From contig NC_044930.1 of assembly GCF_003576645.1 (NCBI RefSeq), positions 6,954,934-7,018,933 of the forward strand: a DNA stretch of 64,000 nt, written 5' to 3'. The notes beneath the pieces were generated by a model. That model had not been told where the DNA came from. It saw nothing but the letters and a program-made list of their open reading frames with translations, and did not search any database. This document shows, one piece after another, positions 48,990-60,521 of the stretch (positions are counted from its first letter, which is position 1; every line of letters starts with the position of its first letter). The position numbers were made by a program, and so were the translations under genes. This DNA comes from Ipomoea triloba (lineage: Eukaryota > Streptophyta > Magnoliopsida > Solanales > Convolvulaceae).

Positions 48990-49225
48990 TGTTAGGAATT
49001 TTTTCCCAGATTCACAATAAGAATGTAGAGGGTCGTTGCAATCAATTAAAATGTCCTGGAGTACATGAAAAAAATCTTGATATAGAAAGCATTGTTCAAG
49101 AAGTAGGGAGGAAATGTTAGCTAGCACAGTAAAGAATTAGGACGAAATTAAAAGAGCAGGGATAAAAGTTGGATGAAAATGCGTCAAAAATTAAAATCCA
49201 AAATAACAATTGGTATCAGAGCCGA
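48990..49225 (+). mobile_element. LTR end and primer-binding site of a retrotransposon fragment
   Basis: TGGTATCAGAGCC at 49211-49223 is the standard plant primer-binding site complementary to initiator tRNA-Met. It is preceded by a segment that could be an LTR starting TGTTAG (48990) and ending TAACA (49208), about 219 bp. I found no second LTR and no gag or pol, so this is a fragment or a small non-autonomous element. Downstream sequence to about 49690 is probably its untranslated interior, with a 24-bp unit (GAAGATGAAGAATAACTTTT) repeated at 49642 and 49666. Confidence 0.6.
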
Positions 49226-49791
49226 GGTCTTGGGTTCGAATCAATGGCGAGGCGAAAGTCGAGTCCAATCTTGGATGGGCGAGATGTGAGCGTAGGTCGG
49301 GCCAAGTCCAGTCCTAGGAGAGGGATGACCCGGAGGGGATGATGAGCGCGAGGCTAAGGACCAAGTCAGACATGCTGCGCAACTGGACTTGGTGTTCAAA
49401 AGGTTGTGGCAGGTACTAGGAGGAAATTATTGGACGTCGGCCGGGTTGGCCAAGGTTAACCTTTGCTCGATTCGAGACATGCCGTTGTGGCTTATGTAGC
49501 TAAACGATTAATGTCCACCTACCTATCAACTCATAGAAGGATGTGGCTAAATGGTTAATGTCCAACTACCTATCACCTCTGTGGTTAAGAGTGCTACCTA
49601 CTCGGAAGAGATCAAAGAAGTTGACAGTCTTTAGTTAGTTTGAAGATGAAGAATAACTTTTGTATGAAGATGAAGAATAACTTTTGTATGGATCATGTAA
49701 ACACGAAGTGAAAATTTTCAATGAATTATAAAATACTTTTCAAATCTTAATATGTATTGATTTCAAATGTCTCAATTTATTAATTTTATAG

Positions 49792-50188
49792 GAGTTAATT
49801 TCATTTTTGGTCCTAGATTTATAGGTGATTATCCACTTTTAGTTTTTTTTTTTCAAAACATCTTCAATTCCTTTGGTCCTAATATTATTGTGGTATGACC
49901 ATTTTTGTCCTTCATCAACAAAATCATTTAAATTTCGTAAAATACAAGGGCACTTAGGTCTTCAATTATGATTTTTTTCAAAAAATAAAAATAAAAATAG
50001 CTAGTCAACCCACTTTGTATAAAAAAAATATTGAAATGTCCTTGCGTTTAACAAGATTTAAACGATTTTATTGACGGAGGACCAAAAGTGATCATACCAC
50101 AATAATACTAGAACAAAAAAGAGATGCTCTAAAAAGGACTAAAATGGACGGTCACATATAAATTTAGGATAAAAAATGAAATATACTC
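49792..50188. mobile_element. long-TIR MITE, Mutator type, copy 3
   Basis: Begins GAGTTAATTTCATTTTTGG and ends ...ATGAAATATACTC; it is a diverged sibling of 3598 and 46431. The flanks ATTTTATAG and ATTTTAGTC share only the first part, so the duplication has decayed. Confidence 0.82.
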
Positions 50189-50212
50189 ATTTTAGTCAAA
50201 GCATCGTGTCAC

Positions 50213-50638
50213 TAGGGGTATGCAATCGGTTAACCAAAGTTTTCAAAGGTTTAATCGAACCGATTTTTTTTTTTTCGGTTAACCGATTAACCAAATAAAA
50301 ATTTTTAAGTTAAAGTTTTAAATCTTTAAAATAATACCTATAATAATAAATCAATAAGAAAATACACAAGCACAATTTCATAACAACAGTACAAACATAA
50401 AAGCACAAATTATAAAGTCCAAACATCCATATGTATTTAATTATTTATATATACATATATTTAAAATTTTGATTAACTATTCGCTTAATTCGGTTAATCG
50501 ATAATTTCAAACCGAATTAACCGTTTACCAAAATTTTACAAATTCTTTAACCATTAACCGAACCGAAGTTTTTCGGTTAAAAAGCAGTTAACAAAAATTT
50601 TTCGATTCGGTCGGTTAATTTAAGTATGCACACGTGTA
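50213..50638. mobile_element. hAT-type MITE, 426 bp
   Basis: Starts TAGGGGTATGCAATCGGTTA, ends TAAGTATGCACACGTGTA. The 8-bp flanks CGTGTCAC are identical (50205-50212 and 50639-50646). Both ends are rich in CGGTTAACCG motifs. It lies 24 bp from the Mutator-type MITE. Confidence 0.88.
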
Positions 50639-50698
50639 CGTGTCACATTAATCCAACAAAAATAATGACGCGTAACTAATTTGATTACATATGAAAAT

Positions 50699-50889
50699 CT
50701 AAATATACTTATAATATTCTTGAGATAATAATCTAAATGCACTCAATTTCTTGATGACAAATTGACAACAACAACAATATTGACTTATTTCCTTCTAAAT
50801 ATACTTATAATATTCTTGAGATAATAATCTAAACGCACTCAAATTTTTGATGACAAATTGACATCAACAACAATATTAACTTATTTCCT
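50699..50889. repeat. 96-bp tandem duplication
   Basis: Two units start CTAAATATACTTATAATATT at 50699 and 50795 and differ at a few positions. Confidence 0.93.
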
Positions 50890-51418
50890 TATTAATTGTC
50901 TGCTGCTTCAACAAGGAAAACGAAATTGTTAGTAAATAACTATTATTACTACAAAATAGTTTTAATATCACATTTGATTTACAAAATTTGTTAGGAATAA
51001 AAGGAATAGGCTTATTTTAATATTTGGTAAATCTTTTTTATTGTCAGGAATGAGGTATTATCTTACAAAAGGAATAGCTATTTCCCATGTTGTTCAAGGG
51101 CGACGAGGGGGGAGACAGACAAAGATGGGTAAATAAGTCATATATAGGGTATTTCAATTTTATTCTTTTTTTAAAGGTCAATTTTATTTTTTAAATTAAC
51201 CATATTGTGAATACAATTTCTAAAGCTAGTCCATTTTTTTTTTTGGCGAATCAAATAATGCAATAAAATTTATATTCTATTTATTCCCTATTTCATTCGT
51301 TATGAAATATGATTTGTATTCCTCCAAAAATCATATTGTTAACCAAATGTGTTGTAAAGTTCTAGTATGACATGTTCTTTTCTATTTTTATTTGTAGATA
51401 TCCTTCTACCATGACTAT
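50890..51418. other. AT-rich spacer
   Basis: No gene is visible. A phrase TTGTTAGGAATAAAAGGAAT at 50989 only superficially resembles the LTR start at 48990. Confidence 0.45.
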
Positions 51419-53028
51419 TTTTTTTTTTTTGGGTGCTTCTGCAGCGCCGATAGGGCCTTATCTAACTCTTGGCGTCCAAACTCCATTAGCATTCGCTAAA
51501 AGGAAATTTTTAACACCATCAAAGCATACTCCAGAAGGGTGGTATACCCTAGCCCATCCCTTGTGTCATGTTCGCAAGGTGATCCGCACATCTATTCCCT
51601 TCCCTAGCGATGTGAGAAAACCGGATAGAAACAAATTAAAGCCCTTGATCAAGTGTTTGCAATCTTTCATGAGCGTCTCCACACCATCATCACTTTCATC
51701 GTGGCTGTCCATAATTGTCACCACCGCCACCTAGTACATCTGAACCTAGAGCCGTAGACTCTCCCTTAGGCCTCACATGTATATGCATGTGGTCAATGTT
51801 TGAAAAAAAATAAAAATAACAAATCCATTTGGGCATACGTTTCTGAAGCCAAATGCATGTCCCAAAATATCTTTTCTTTGTTTTGTCCACTTTTCAAAAT
51901 CGTCATATTATTATATAATGTTTTGTCACGCGCATATCAAACATTTTGGGTCTCTCGTCGTGTTTCTCTTGAACCACTCCACATTGGTGAGAACCTTCTC
52001 TTTGATGACCAGCCAAACAAACACCTTGACTCTCTTCACGCATTTCATCTTCCAAATCCAGCTAAAGTCCTCATCGCCGTCGGGACTACTTGAAATGAGA
52101 TTAAAAGCCGAGGCCAACAAAAACTTACCTGAGGTAGATGCCAGCCAGCAAAGCTTGTCTTTCGTTTCCATGTTAACCGGCAATGGGATAGCCTTGATGG
52201 CGTCAATTTTAGGGTAAAAGATAGTAATAGGAGGAAAATCAAAACAATAGACAAAAATAGGACAATTTAAAAATTAGGACAAAAATAAGAAAAACTCATT
52301 TCTTAAATGCGTTTGTTGTCGGACCCGGTCAAACACAAACGCAAATGAAACTTGCTTATCTCGAGATACAAATGTCTCACTTGCGTTGTTTTTTTTTTTT
52401 TTCTTCTTCTTCTTAATTTGGTCTTGGCAACAAAATTGTTGCCAACTTCTCCAACGAAGGAGCCAACGACCAGTTTGGTCGCTGGCTTCTCCTTTGTCGG
52501 TGGCTCTTCCTTCACACTAGAGAAGCCGGCGACCATTTTGGTGGGTCGGAGACCAAATTAAAAAAAAAAAAAAACTGACGTATTTGGGAAATGAGTTTTT
52601 CCCATTTTTGTCTCAATTTTTAAAAATATTATATTTTTGTCGCTTGTTTTGATTTTCGTCCTATTACTATCTTTTACCCTCAATTTTATCCCATGGGAGG
52701 AACACCTGCAATTTATTAGTATCCCAACAGCCGTTAGAGGTAATAAAATCGCATACCTTAGCGTTAGCTATGTGATCCGGAACATCTATCTCCATCTCAA
52801 TGTAGAGTTGCCCCGAACTGACCCACCAAAAATTTAATGAATTGCCCTTGCAAATTCTCCAGTACGCCCCAAGTTCAATCACATTTATGCCTTTTGCAAT
52901 GCTCTTCCAACCCCACGATGCATTACATGGGAACGACGCTGTGAAAAAAACTTCCCTCTTTCATGTACTTCGCCTTCATCATCTGAACCCAAAGCTTATC
53001 TGGACTGTTGATCACATGCCATGGGGTT
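51419..53028 (-). mobile_element. 5'-truncated LINE (non-LTR) retrotransposon, interrupted by a MITE
   Basis: On the minus strand the order is: end of the reverse transcriptase region (KLWVQMMKAKYM, ASWGWKSIAKG, YWRICKGNSLNFWW), the RT-associated zinc-binding domain (SGKFLLASAFNLI, IWKMKCVKRVKVFVWLV, LTNVEWF, CLICA), an RNase H-like tail (NRCADHLANM), and a terminal A-run (plus-strand T-run 51419-51431). Stops and frameshifts interrupt it and most of the polyprotein is missing. The MITE at 52212 splits it, and removal of that MITE restores the frame. Confidence 0.9.
52212..52679. mobile_element. long-TIR MITE, Mutator type, inserted in the LINE
   Basis: Begins GGGTAAAAGATAGTAATAGG and ends in the inverse; arms of over 90 bp. 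TCAATTTTA flanks both sides (52203-52211 and 52680-52688, 9 bp, exact). The centre holds GC-rich paired blocks (GCCAGCGAC type). Skipping it lets the LINE frame run from LPWDKI into DAIKAIPLPV, so the ends are confirmed. Confidence 0.94.
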
Positions 53029-53655
53029 GTTATGCCTTGGACCCAGGTCCACCTTGCAAGGTGGACCTGCGTCTACATTCACATACACTATATCCTACAT
53101 TCACAATTTGTAAACTCCACATTCACACATTACAGGAGTATATGTTTAGTAACTATACTAGTATACTCTAAATTCACATACACTATACTCTACATTCACA
53201 ATTTGTAAATTCCACATTCACACATTCAAAATTCTATATTCACAGGTCCTATACTCCACATTCACAACTTGAGAACTCCACATTCACACATTATAGGGCT
53301 ACAAGTTGCTACACATTATAGGGCTACAAGTTGCTAGAACTTCTTAACTTTATTACATATTGACACATGCATAACTCTACATTCACGATTTCTATATTCC
53401 ATATTCACAATTTGAAACCTCCACATTCACACATACATTCACACATTTCTGGGCAACTCTACATTCACACAATCATAAATCTACATTCACGATTTCTATA
53501 CTCTACATTCACACTTTGAAACCTCTACATTCACACATTTTTTGACAACTCTATATTCAGCAATATGTTTACTAATTTAAAAAAAAAGAAAGAAAAAAAA
53601 AAGACAAAAACGACGTAGTTTTGAATCCAGGTCCACCTTGTGGGTCCACAACATA
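53029..53655. mobile_element. GGACC-type inverted-terminal element with a long internal array of short repeats, copy 2
   Basis: Left end GTTATGCCTTGGACCCAGG then CCACCTTGCAAGGTGGACC; the right end is ATCCAGGTCCACCTTGTGGG...ACATAATTT. The interior, 53085-53560, is an array of about 30 degenerate units like CTCCACATTCACAATTTG. Related to 41044-41395. Confidence 0.78.
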
Positions 53656-53785
53656 ATTTGCCTATGCGATGCCAGTTTGATAAGAAGATCCAAATTAAAA
53701 TCTTTGGCCATACAAAGGCCCAAACCTCCTTTGGTTCAACAGGTTCAAAGCAGCTTTGTAAAAGCTATAAGCTCTTTTAATCACA

Positions 53786-56060
53786 ACTAGCGGTGGTACA
53801 CGCGTTGCGCGTAATGCAAGGCCCAAAGGAGATTTATATATATAATTTTAACACAAAATATATGTTCAAACTTTTTTCATTAAAAAAAAAACATAACATT
53901 TTAATATTGACATTATGAGCATAATAGAGTAATAGATCATGATGAAATTATAAGAGAAGATTTATATGTTTCAATTTTTCTCCTTAATTACTTGCGGCCT
54001 TTACTACCTTTGCACCCGACATTGCCATATATTAGAGTTTTCCGTTGTGATTATGGTGCCGATCTCAGCCTGGACTAAAGTGTCGGTGGTGGAAATACGA
54101 ACCTAACCGTACTTAGTATATTTAGAGTTTGCCATTGTGATTATGCCGTCGAACTGACCTAAGACTTAAGTACCGATGATAGAACTACGAAATTAAGTCC
54201 GGACTTAATACATTTTTATATGTTATTACAATTTTCTAAGTATAAGGCTTATAACCTATACAATTTACAATTTCACATTACACAAAAATTTTATAAATTC
54301 TAAAAAAATTTGCTCTTGCATTTCCGTTTTCGGATGCTGCACGTCAGCCACCTATCCACCACTTTGTTTTTGCTTTTCTGGTGTTTGGTTGTTCCAAATT
54401 CATACTATCCATAACACTTTCCTTGCATAGTTTCATTTTCATTTTCCAATGCTTTCACATTTAGCATGCTGCTTGCTATTTCTCTTTATTTTTGGTTGAA
54501 GACATTTTATGTTAACAAATACAAAGTAAAATTGTACAATTTTATCAAATCCAAAATATAATTAAAATACAACTGTAAATTAATAAGTGTATTTGTATAG
54601 ATAAGACTTCAATTACATATTGTGGTTCACTTTCTTATATCAACATTAACAAAGAGTAAAAAGTGATAATAAGCATACAGTTACTCATCATGAATACATC
54701 AAAAGAACATAAAAAGTAATCCCAACATAGATCCATATAAGTTTAACATTAAATGTTTATTTGAACATATGTATTACGTATGTTTAAACTGACTATCTAT
54801 ATTTATAGTTTTAGGATAGGAATATGGATATATAACAATTACGGAGTAAATTATAGTATTAGTACTGATCGAATCGAAGATTCCTTTCCATCAGGGTTTC
54901 AGTCTTTGTCTCCTAAAAACTCGTTTAGACGATCATGCCATTTGATCCTTTTTTATTTTTTTTTGTTCTTTGTCTCCTTCAAAACATTGGGTTGCAGATC
55001 AGTACTTAAATGTATTCTCATATATACTGCAAATAGCCACACGTAATTTCAGCCCAATCCAAATAATTATATTGATAGACCACCACCAGCAGCCCATATC
55101 AAAACCACCTCAGCCCAATAGCTATTCTAATAAACAACCCAATCCTTCAACGAAATAAATCATAATTCTTCCATTGAATCTGAACTGCCAAGCAAAATAA
55201 CAGAACAGATGTGAAGTAAGAAAAAAAACAAAACAGATTTGAAAATCAAGAGCACTTTGTATTATTGTATAATTCCATCACAACATCCACCATATTCAAT
55301 AGAGAAATGCCATTGTCTGGGTCTTGTTTTTTGTTTTATTCTTCTTGTTTTTGTTTGGTGGGGGGGGGGGGGGGGNTACATGAATAGTGTGAATGAAAAA
55401 TAATAAGGCTGATATGAAAAAAGAATAGTGTGAATGAAAATTAAAGACGATTGCTAGGTGGCCACTAAAAATAATAAAAGCAATAATGAGTTAGTGAGTC
55501 ATCAGTGGGAATAAAGCTGATATGTTAGGTAAAAGAACGATGAGGGAAGCAGATTAATAATACAAATATACAATAATATATTATAATATATATAAACATT
55601 CACGGCTTCACCTGCTCAATTAAACTAAATAATATGGATCTACCTTCTTGTTGCTTTCTTGTATGGTTTGTCTTCGTTTTTAAGCGATATGGGAAAGAAG
55701 CATAAGACCAAGCGTGTATAGTTTACCCTTTCTTTTTCTCTGATTAGTAAAACTATAATAAACAAAACATTATTATAGATTAAACACAACAAATAATATT
55801 GTCAAATATTAAAAAAAAGATATTTTAGAAAATATTTATAGTATTAATATTAATAATAACGTACTTACTAATACTAATAATAAATTAAAATAAATAAGAC
55901 ACATAATAATAATAATAACAATAATAATAATAATAATAATAATAATACCGTACTTACTAATACGAATAATAAAATAAATTATACATTTATTAGTATACAA
56001 AAAGAGATATAAATCAAAGATATAATCTTGATTAAGACTTATTATATTTTTTTTATATAT
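53786..56060. other. possible Helitron-like element and AT-rich DNA
   Basis: Starts with ACTAGCGGTGGTACACGCG followed by TTGCGCG, matching 38828. About 80 bp near 55980-56045 also match the element at 38828. Inside, 54032-54215 holds two degenerate copies of a unit of about 90 bp (TTAGAGTTTTCCGTTGTGAT and TTAGAGTTTGCCATTGTGAT). There is a 15-G run ending in an N at 55376, and an (AAT)n run at 55905-55948. I see no credible gene. Confidence 0.35.
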
Positions 56061-57243
56061 ACCTATACATATATGTGCACTACTTTTTATAATCTAATGA
56101 CAAAGTATCTGTACATTAATAAAAACGGAGAAATTTATATTAACAACCATTAATTTCGATCATCTTCCCTTGTCTTCCACTTTTGATGACTCTCCATATT
56201 TGTTTTGTCTTGTTCCTCTTATTGCTTGTTTTTGTTTTCTTCCCTTTTTTTTTTTGGGTTTTGTCCCTACATTTTTTTACTTGTTCCTATTGTTTCTTTC
56301 TTACTTATTATTGAGCTCCCTGTTTTTTTTTTTTTTGAAATAAACCAAACAAACCAGGTTATATTATTGAGCTCCCTGTTTGTCATTACCCCATACTCAC
56401 ATGGTATACTATCTGAACAACCGATTATCAAAAATGACTATTTTTTCTAATATTTGAATTAATTTTGCAATGGAGTTGTAATCATTCAATTGAATTCATT
56501 TTGTATACAGTTGAAACGTGCAGAATAAACAAAGTTTCAATTTAAAAAGAATAATATCTCTCAAGAGAACAACCAAAATATAATACTCTGTATCTTTTTG
56601 GGGCAATTCAAATGATAAGTCGATAAGATACAGGTTTAAGTCGAAGAACATTGAAAAAGGAAAATAACATCAAATTATTGGGAATCAACAAGTTATAGTG
56701 CAGACGTAAAAAGTTAAACGTGCAGCAAGAAGTTCCAACTTCTTGTATGTGCATGGGCAGGTGTTCCAATTTCACAAACAGGCTCATAGGCTATGACAAT
56801 TTTAGACGACCAATCTGATACCGGCTCTGCAACATCAGAGAACAAAAACAAAAAACATATTTACTTAAGGAATTCAAGGCAGCTTGAAACAATATCAACA
56901 TACCGATTATGGTGTCTTGTATGAAGCAGAGAGAGGTTGATGTCCTTCCACACGATGCAACGACGAACGAGGGTGACCGACGACGACGTGGATGGGGGAG
57001 GCAGTGAGAAAACCAAGCTAGAAGGAGGTGGAGACAGGCGCAAACGGCGTGGATGGCTTTGAGTTTACCTGCGAGTTTTCTCAGGTCGTTTTTGCTGTGG
57101 TTTCCTTTCAAAAGAGAGATGTGAGAGATCAAAGATCTGAATGTCTTGATTCTTCTACATCCTTTTTCAAGAATGAATAGCCAGAGAGGAAAAAAAAAAC
57201 TAATTAAGAATCCTCATGGATGTGTCGGCTGCTCCTTTTTTTA
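56061..57243. other. intergenic DNA, unrecognised
   Basis: 56860-57130 is less AT-rich than its surroundings, with a 113-codon minus-strand frame (56791-57132) that matches no family I know. It could be a captured or decayed gene fragment. I do not call it a gene. Confidence 0.4.
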
Positions 57244-57480
57244 CCTCCACTAACTTTTAGCTCCTTCTCAATCACAAAACATATTTAATTCCCTATTCTT
57301 TCTTTTCTTGAGTTTTTTTTTTTAAGTTCTTTTTTTGAGTTAATTCCCTATTCTTCATATTCCTCCACTCTTGCTATCTTTTTACTCCACTAACTTTTGG
57401 CTCCTTCTCAATCACAAAACATATTTATTTCCCTATTCCTTATTCCTTCACTTTTGCTATCTTTTAAGAGCAAACAAACA
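57244..57480. repeat. imperfect tandem duplication, period about 140 bp
   Basis: The phrase CTCCACTAACTTTTAGCTCC followed by TTCTCAATCACAAAACATAT occurs at 57244 and again, with single differences, at 57384. Confidence 0.88.
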
Positions 57481-57811
57481 GAAATTCCCACTAAACACAG
57501 TCTTCAATTTCAATGGATATATAAATATAATAAAGCCACATACCCAACTTGATCCACAAACTCTTGTCATCTAATCAGTCGGAATTTAAAATGCGACCAA
57601 CTGCGAAGCACCGTAAAATTTAAAATAATAATTTCATGTTGCAAGGAACAACTAATATTACACATAGTACAACAAATTCCTCCGAAAAAGTCTTGGGCAA
57701 ATTATAAGTGGCTCTTTATATATACTATAGTTATTATAATATTATAGTATATAAGATAAGATACAACAAATAATATTGTAAAAATTTTTAATATTAATAA
57801 TACCATACATA

Positions 57812-57812
57812 C

Positions 57813-57888
<76 letters not shown>

Positions 57889-57889
57889 T
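57812..57889. repeat. (TAA)n-(TTA)n inverted microsatellite
   Basis: About ten TAA/ATA units run into about fifteen ATT units, so the two halves can form a hairpin. Confidence 0.96.
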
Positions 57890-58559
57890 TGTTTTATGGA
57901 GCCATGTGTCATGTTGTATTTTTTTTTTCTCCTTGAGAATTAAAAAGATGAATGGGGAGGTGGGAACAACAGGAAAAAGTTGGAAGTTCTTGTTTTATCC
58001 ATTTGTATCTTTTACTCTTGAAGAGGATAAGAACAAAAAAAAAGGAAATTTTTTAAACAAAAATCAGGAATTTATGGGAACAAATCAATCACCAATACGG
58101 GCATGTAATTCTACTTGGAACATCCATACATCCATTGTCACTGTAACCTCAACTCCAGGCAGCAGCAACAGGCCTAGACCTCCGCAGCAGCCAACGTCAC
58201 CGCAGCCTCAATCTCCGCCGTAGCCCGTAGTCACCAGAACTATCGCTCAGCCATCATCATCGGCTTAGCCGCCAACCGATCACCACCGCTGAGCGCCTTC
58301 TTCCCTGCTGTAGACACGGCTGCCGCTGTCGCAGTACGAAGCCGCCATTTTTTCTTTCCAATTCAGCAGATCCGAACCACATTAGTAAAGCCAATATTCA
58401 ATATGAAATGGTTTTGCCGCGTGAAAATTTAGCCATTTAAAAACTGCATGGAATCAGATTCCACTACAAATAGATTTGAATTCAATTTAAATTACCAGTA
58501 GGACCACGCATGAATTGTTTGTCAGCCATTGAAGATCCCACCCGTCGGTCACTGAAGGG
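57890..58559. other. intergenic DNA with a GC-rich patch
   Basis: 58130-58345 is GC-rich (CGCAGCAGCCAACGTCACCG and similar) with Pro/Gln/Ser-coding triplets, but frames close quickly. It could be a decayed gene fragment inside a repeat. Confidence 0.4.
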
Positions 58560-58800
58560 AACGCCCGTACCGGAAAAAAAAATGTTGCAACCACTGAAGG
58601 GAACGCCCGTACCGGAAAAAAAAATGTTGCAACGGAAGTAGCACCACCGTCAAACTACAAAAAAAATGTTGCAACGGAAGTAGCACCACCGTCAAACTAC
58701 CAAAACCTCCCTGCAACGGAAGTAGCACCACCGTCAAACTACCAAAACCTCCCGGAGTCGGAAGTAGCACCACCGTCAAACTACCAAAACCTCCCGGAGT
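58560..58800. repeat. stepwise tandem array
   Basis: A unit with GGGAACGCCCGTACCGG and poly-A occurs twice, then ATGTTGCAACGGAAGTAGC units three times, then GGAAGTAGCACCACCGTC with CAAACTACCAAAACCTCCC repeated further. Each step drops one side of the previous unit and adds a new side, about 40-55 bp per step. Confidence 0.88.
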
Positions 58801-60507
58801 ACAGCACTCGAATTGAATATCAAATTTGATAATAAAGTCCAAAAAAATACAAACAAAAAATGCCTACTAAAATGATCGGAAAACTCTTTAACTCCAAGAC
58901 ACCATTTCAGTACATCATGAGTCCCAAAAAGGGCCAGCAAATTAGATGGCAAACACATAAATTAAATATTTACTCTCGCGGCCACATGCCGTGACCGTCA
59001 GTATGCGTCGCCAAGGTACTCAAACCCATGAGCCTGTAGATATATCACGAACCCTGAAACGGTAGATACGTGACAAAACTGAGTGTGATGAAGAATAGAG
59101 ATAAAATTATGACCTTTCATCTTCTGGCGGATGAGGAGCAGTTGCAAATCTTAAGAGAGGCAACGACTTTCTTCTTCGATCTGGCAGCGTGGGATCTGAA
59201 AAAAAAAATGGGGTGAAGAGGGTGAGAGGGTCGAATGGAATTGGAATGCTAGAGAAAGAAGATAAGAAATGAATAATTGGTTTTCATTTGTTCGCATTCC
59301 AACTAATCCACCACTTTAGTGAAAAGATGGATAATACAACAAAAAAATATATAATTGTTTTTTTTTAAAGCAAATATATAATTGTTTTCATTATTCATTG
59401 TCGTATGAGTGGTGTTGATGCTTTCCCACTATCTTTTGTTTGGTTTTGTTTATTATTTCAAAGCATTATTGTGTTGCCCACTTGCGTCCTTATTGGTATG
59501 TATGGATAGCAGTCATGTATATAATATTCAAAGTAGACCCAAGTGAATAGTGTTAGAATTGTCATTCAGCAACCTGAATTCGGACGGCCGATCATCGGTA
59601 GGGGCAAAATAGACCCTTCTATTTGCAAATAACAACAACTAATGCACAATGTACAAAAAAAGCCGCCTGAAAAAGTCTTGGGCAAAAATAAGGTGGCTCT
59701 TTATATTATTTTAAGATATATGAAGACATATCAAATAGATAAACTGAAAATAATATCATCCAAACCATTATTCCAATCAACCCACATAAAACAAGTCATT
59801 GCAAACTCAAGATCCATTCCAATAACTGAATATTCAACTAACTCTCAAATGGCCATTTTATTGTCTTACTCAAGAGAATTATAACAAAATATTACAGCCA
59901 CTGTTACAACTGAAATTGAAAGTCTTATTCAAGAAATCTTATAAGTAAACTCCTGGATCTCTAACTAATAGTTATACCTAATGACAAATTCCCTCAATCT
60001 TTCACAAGATGGATGCTCATTACCACCAAGAGATTGTTACTTCTGCCAGATTGCATAGCGGTGGCCGCTAGTTGCAAGTCTCCACTCTGCCCCAGCCGGG
60101 CACCACGACCCATCACCGATCTTCATGCAAATCTTTTCTCCAATTATTGCTGCATATACATTTGGCTGAGCCTCGAGAATTCTTATAGACGATCGGCTGT
60201 TTATGCCTTGATTGCGCCGGATATCAATCTATAAATGCAATCCGGGAGTTAAACAAATACTCAATTTTGTTTATAATTGGAAAATAGAAGAAAAAAAAAC
60301 AAACTGTTTATGTAGAGATTATTGAATAAGACCATGCTTAATTAACATACCAGCCTAACGATTTGGTCATGAAGTGAATTTCCCCAGTCATAGAAATGAT
60401 CGTAAAATACTGCTGGAGTCCCCGGATGAGTCAGAATGTAGGCATAGCCCTGGAGTTGACAAGCATTAGAGAACAAACATAAGAGACATTAATCTATTGC
60501 CAAAAAC
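58759..60507. repeat. 1.75-kb duplicated block, copy 1
   Basis: Identical as far as I can read to 60522-62270, with a constant offset of 1763. It ends directly at the N at 60508. It includes the last two alpha-amylase exons. Exact identity and the N at the join suggest unmerged overlapping contigs. Confidence 0.92.
60037..60449 (-). pseudogene. second copy of the last two alpha-amylase exons
   Basis: Exon copies at 60449-60351 ([22 protein letters not shown]...) and 60228-60037 ([11 protein letters not shown]... to the TAA stop) duplicate 62212-62114 and 61991-61800. The preceding exons are not repeated, so this copy cannot encode an amylase on its own. If the duplication is an assembly artefact, this feature does not exist in the organism. 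Confidence 0.85.
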
Positions 60508-60521
60508 NAAAAATGTTGCAA

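Noticed and set aside
51372..51734. 120-codon plus-strand frame
   Set aside because: It is antisense to the RNase H-like end of the LINE, which reads correctly on the minus strand.
56791..57132. 113-codon minus-strand frame, less AT-rich
   Set aside because: It has no recognisable domain and lies in a repeat-rich region; I found no splice-compatible neighbours.
59642..59884. 80-codon frame occurring twice (also 61405-61647)
   Set aside because: The repetition only reflects the duplicated block, so it is not evidence of conservation. Part of it resembles a dispersed phrase near 57661-57720.
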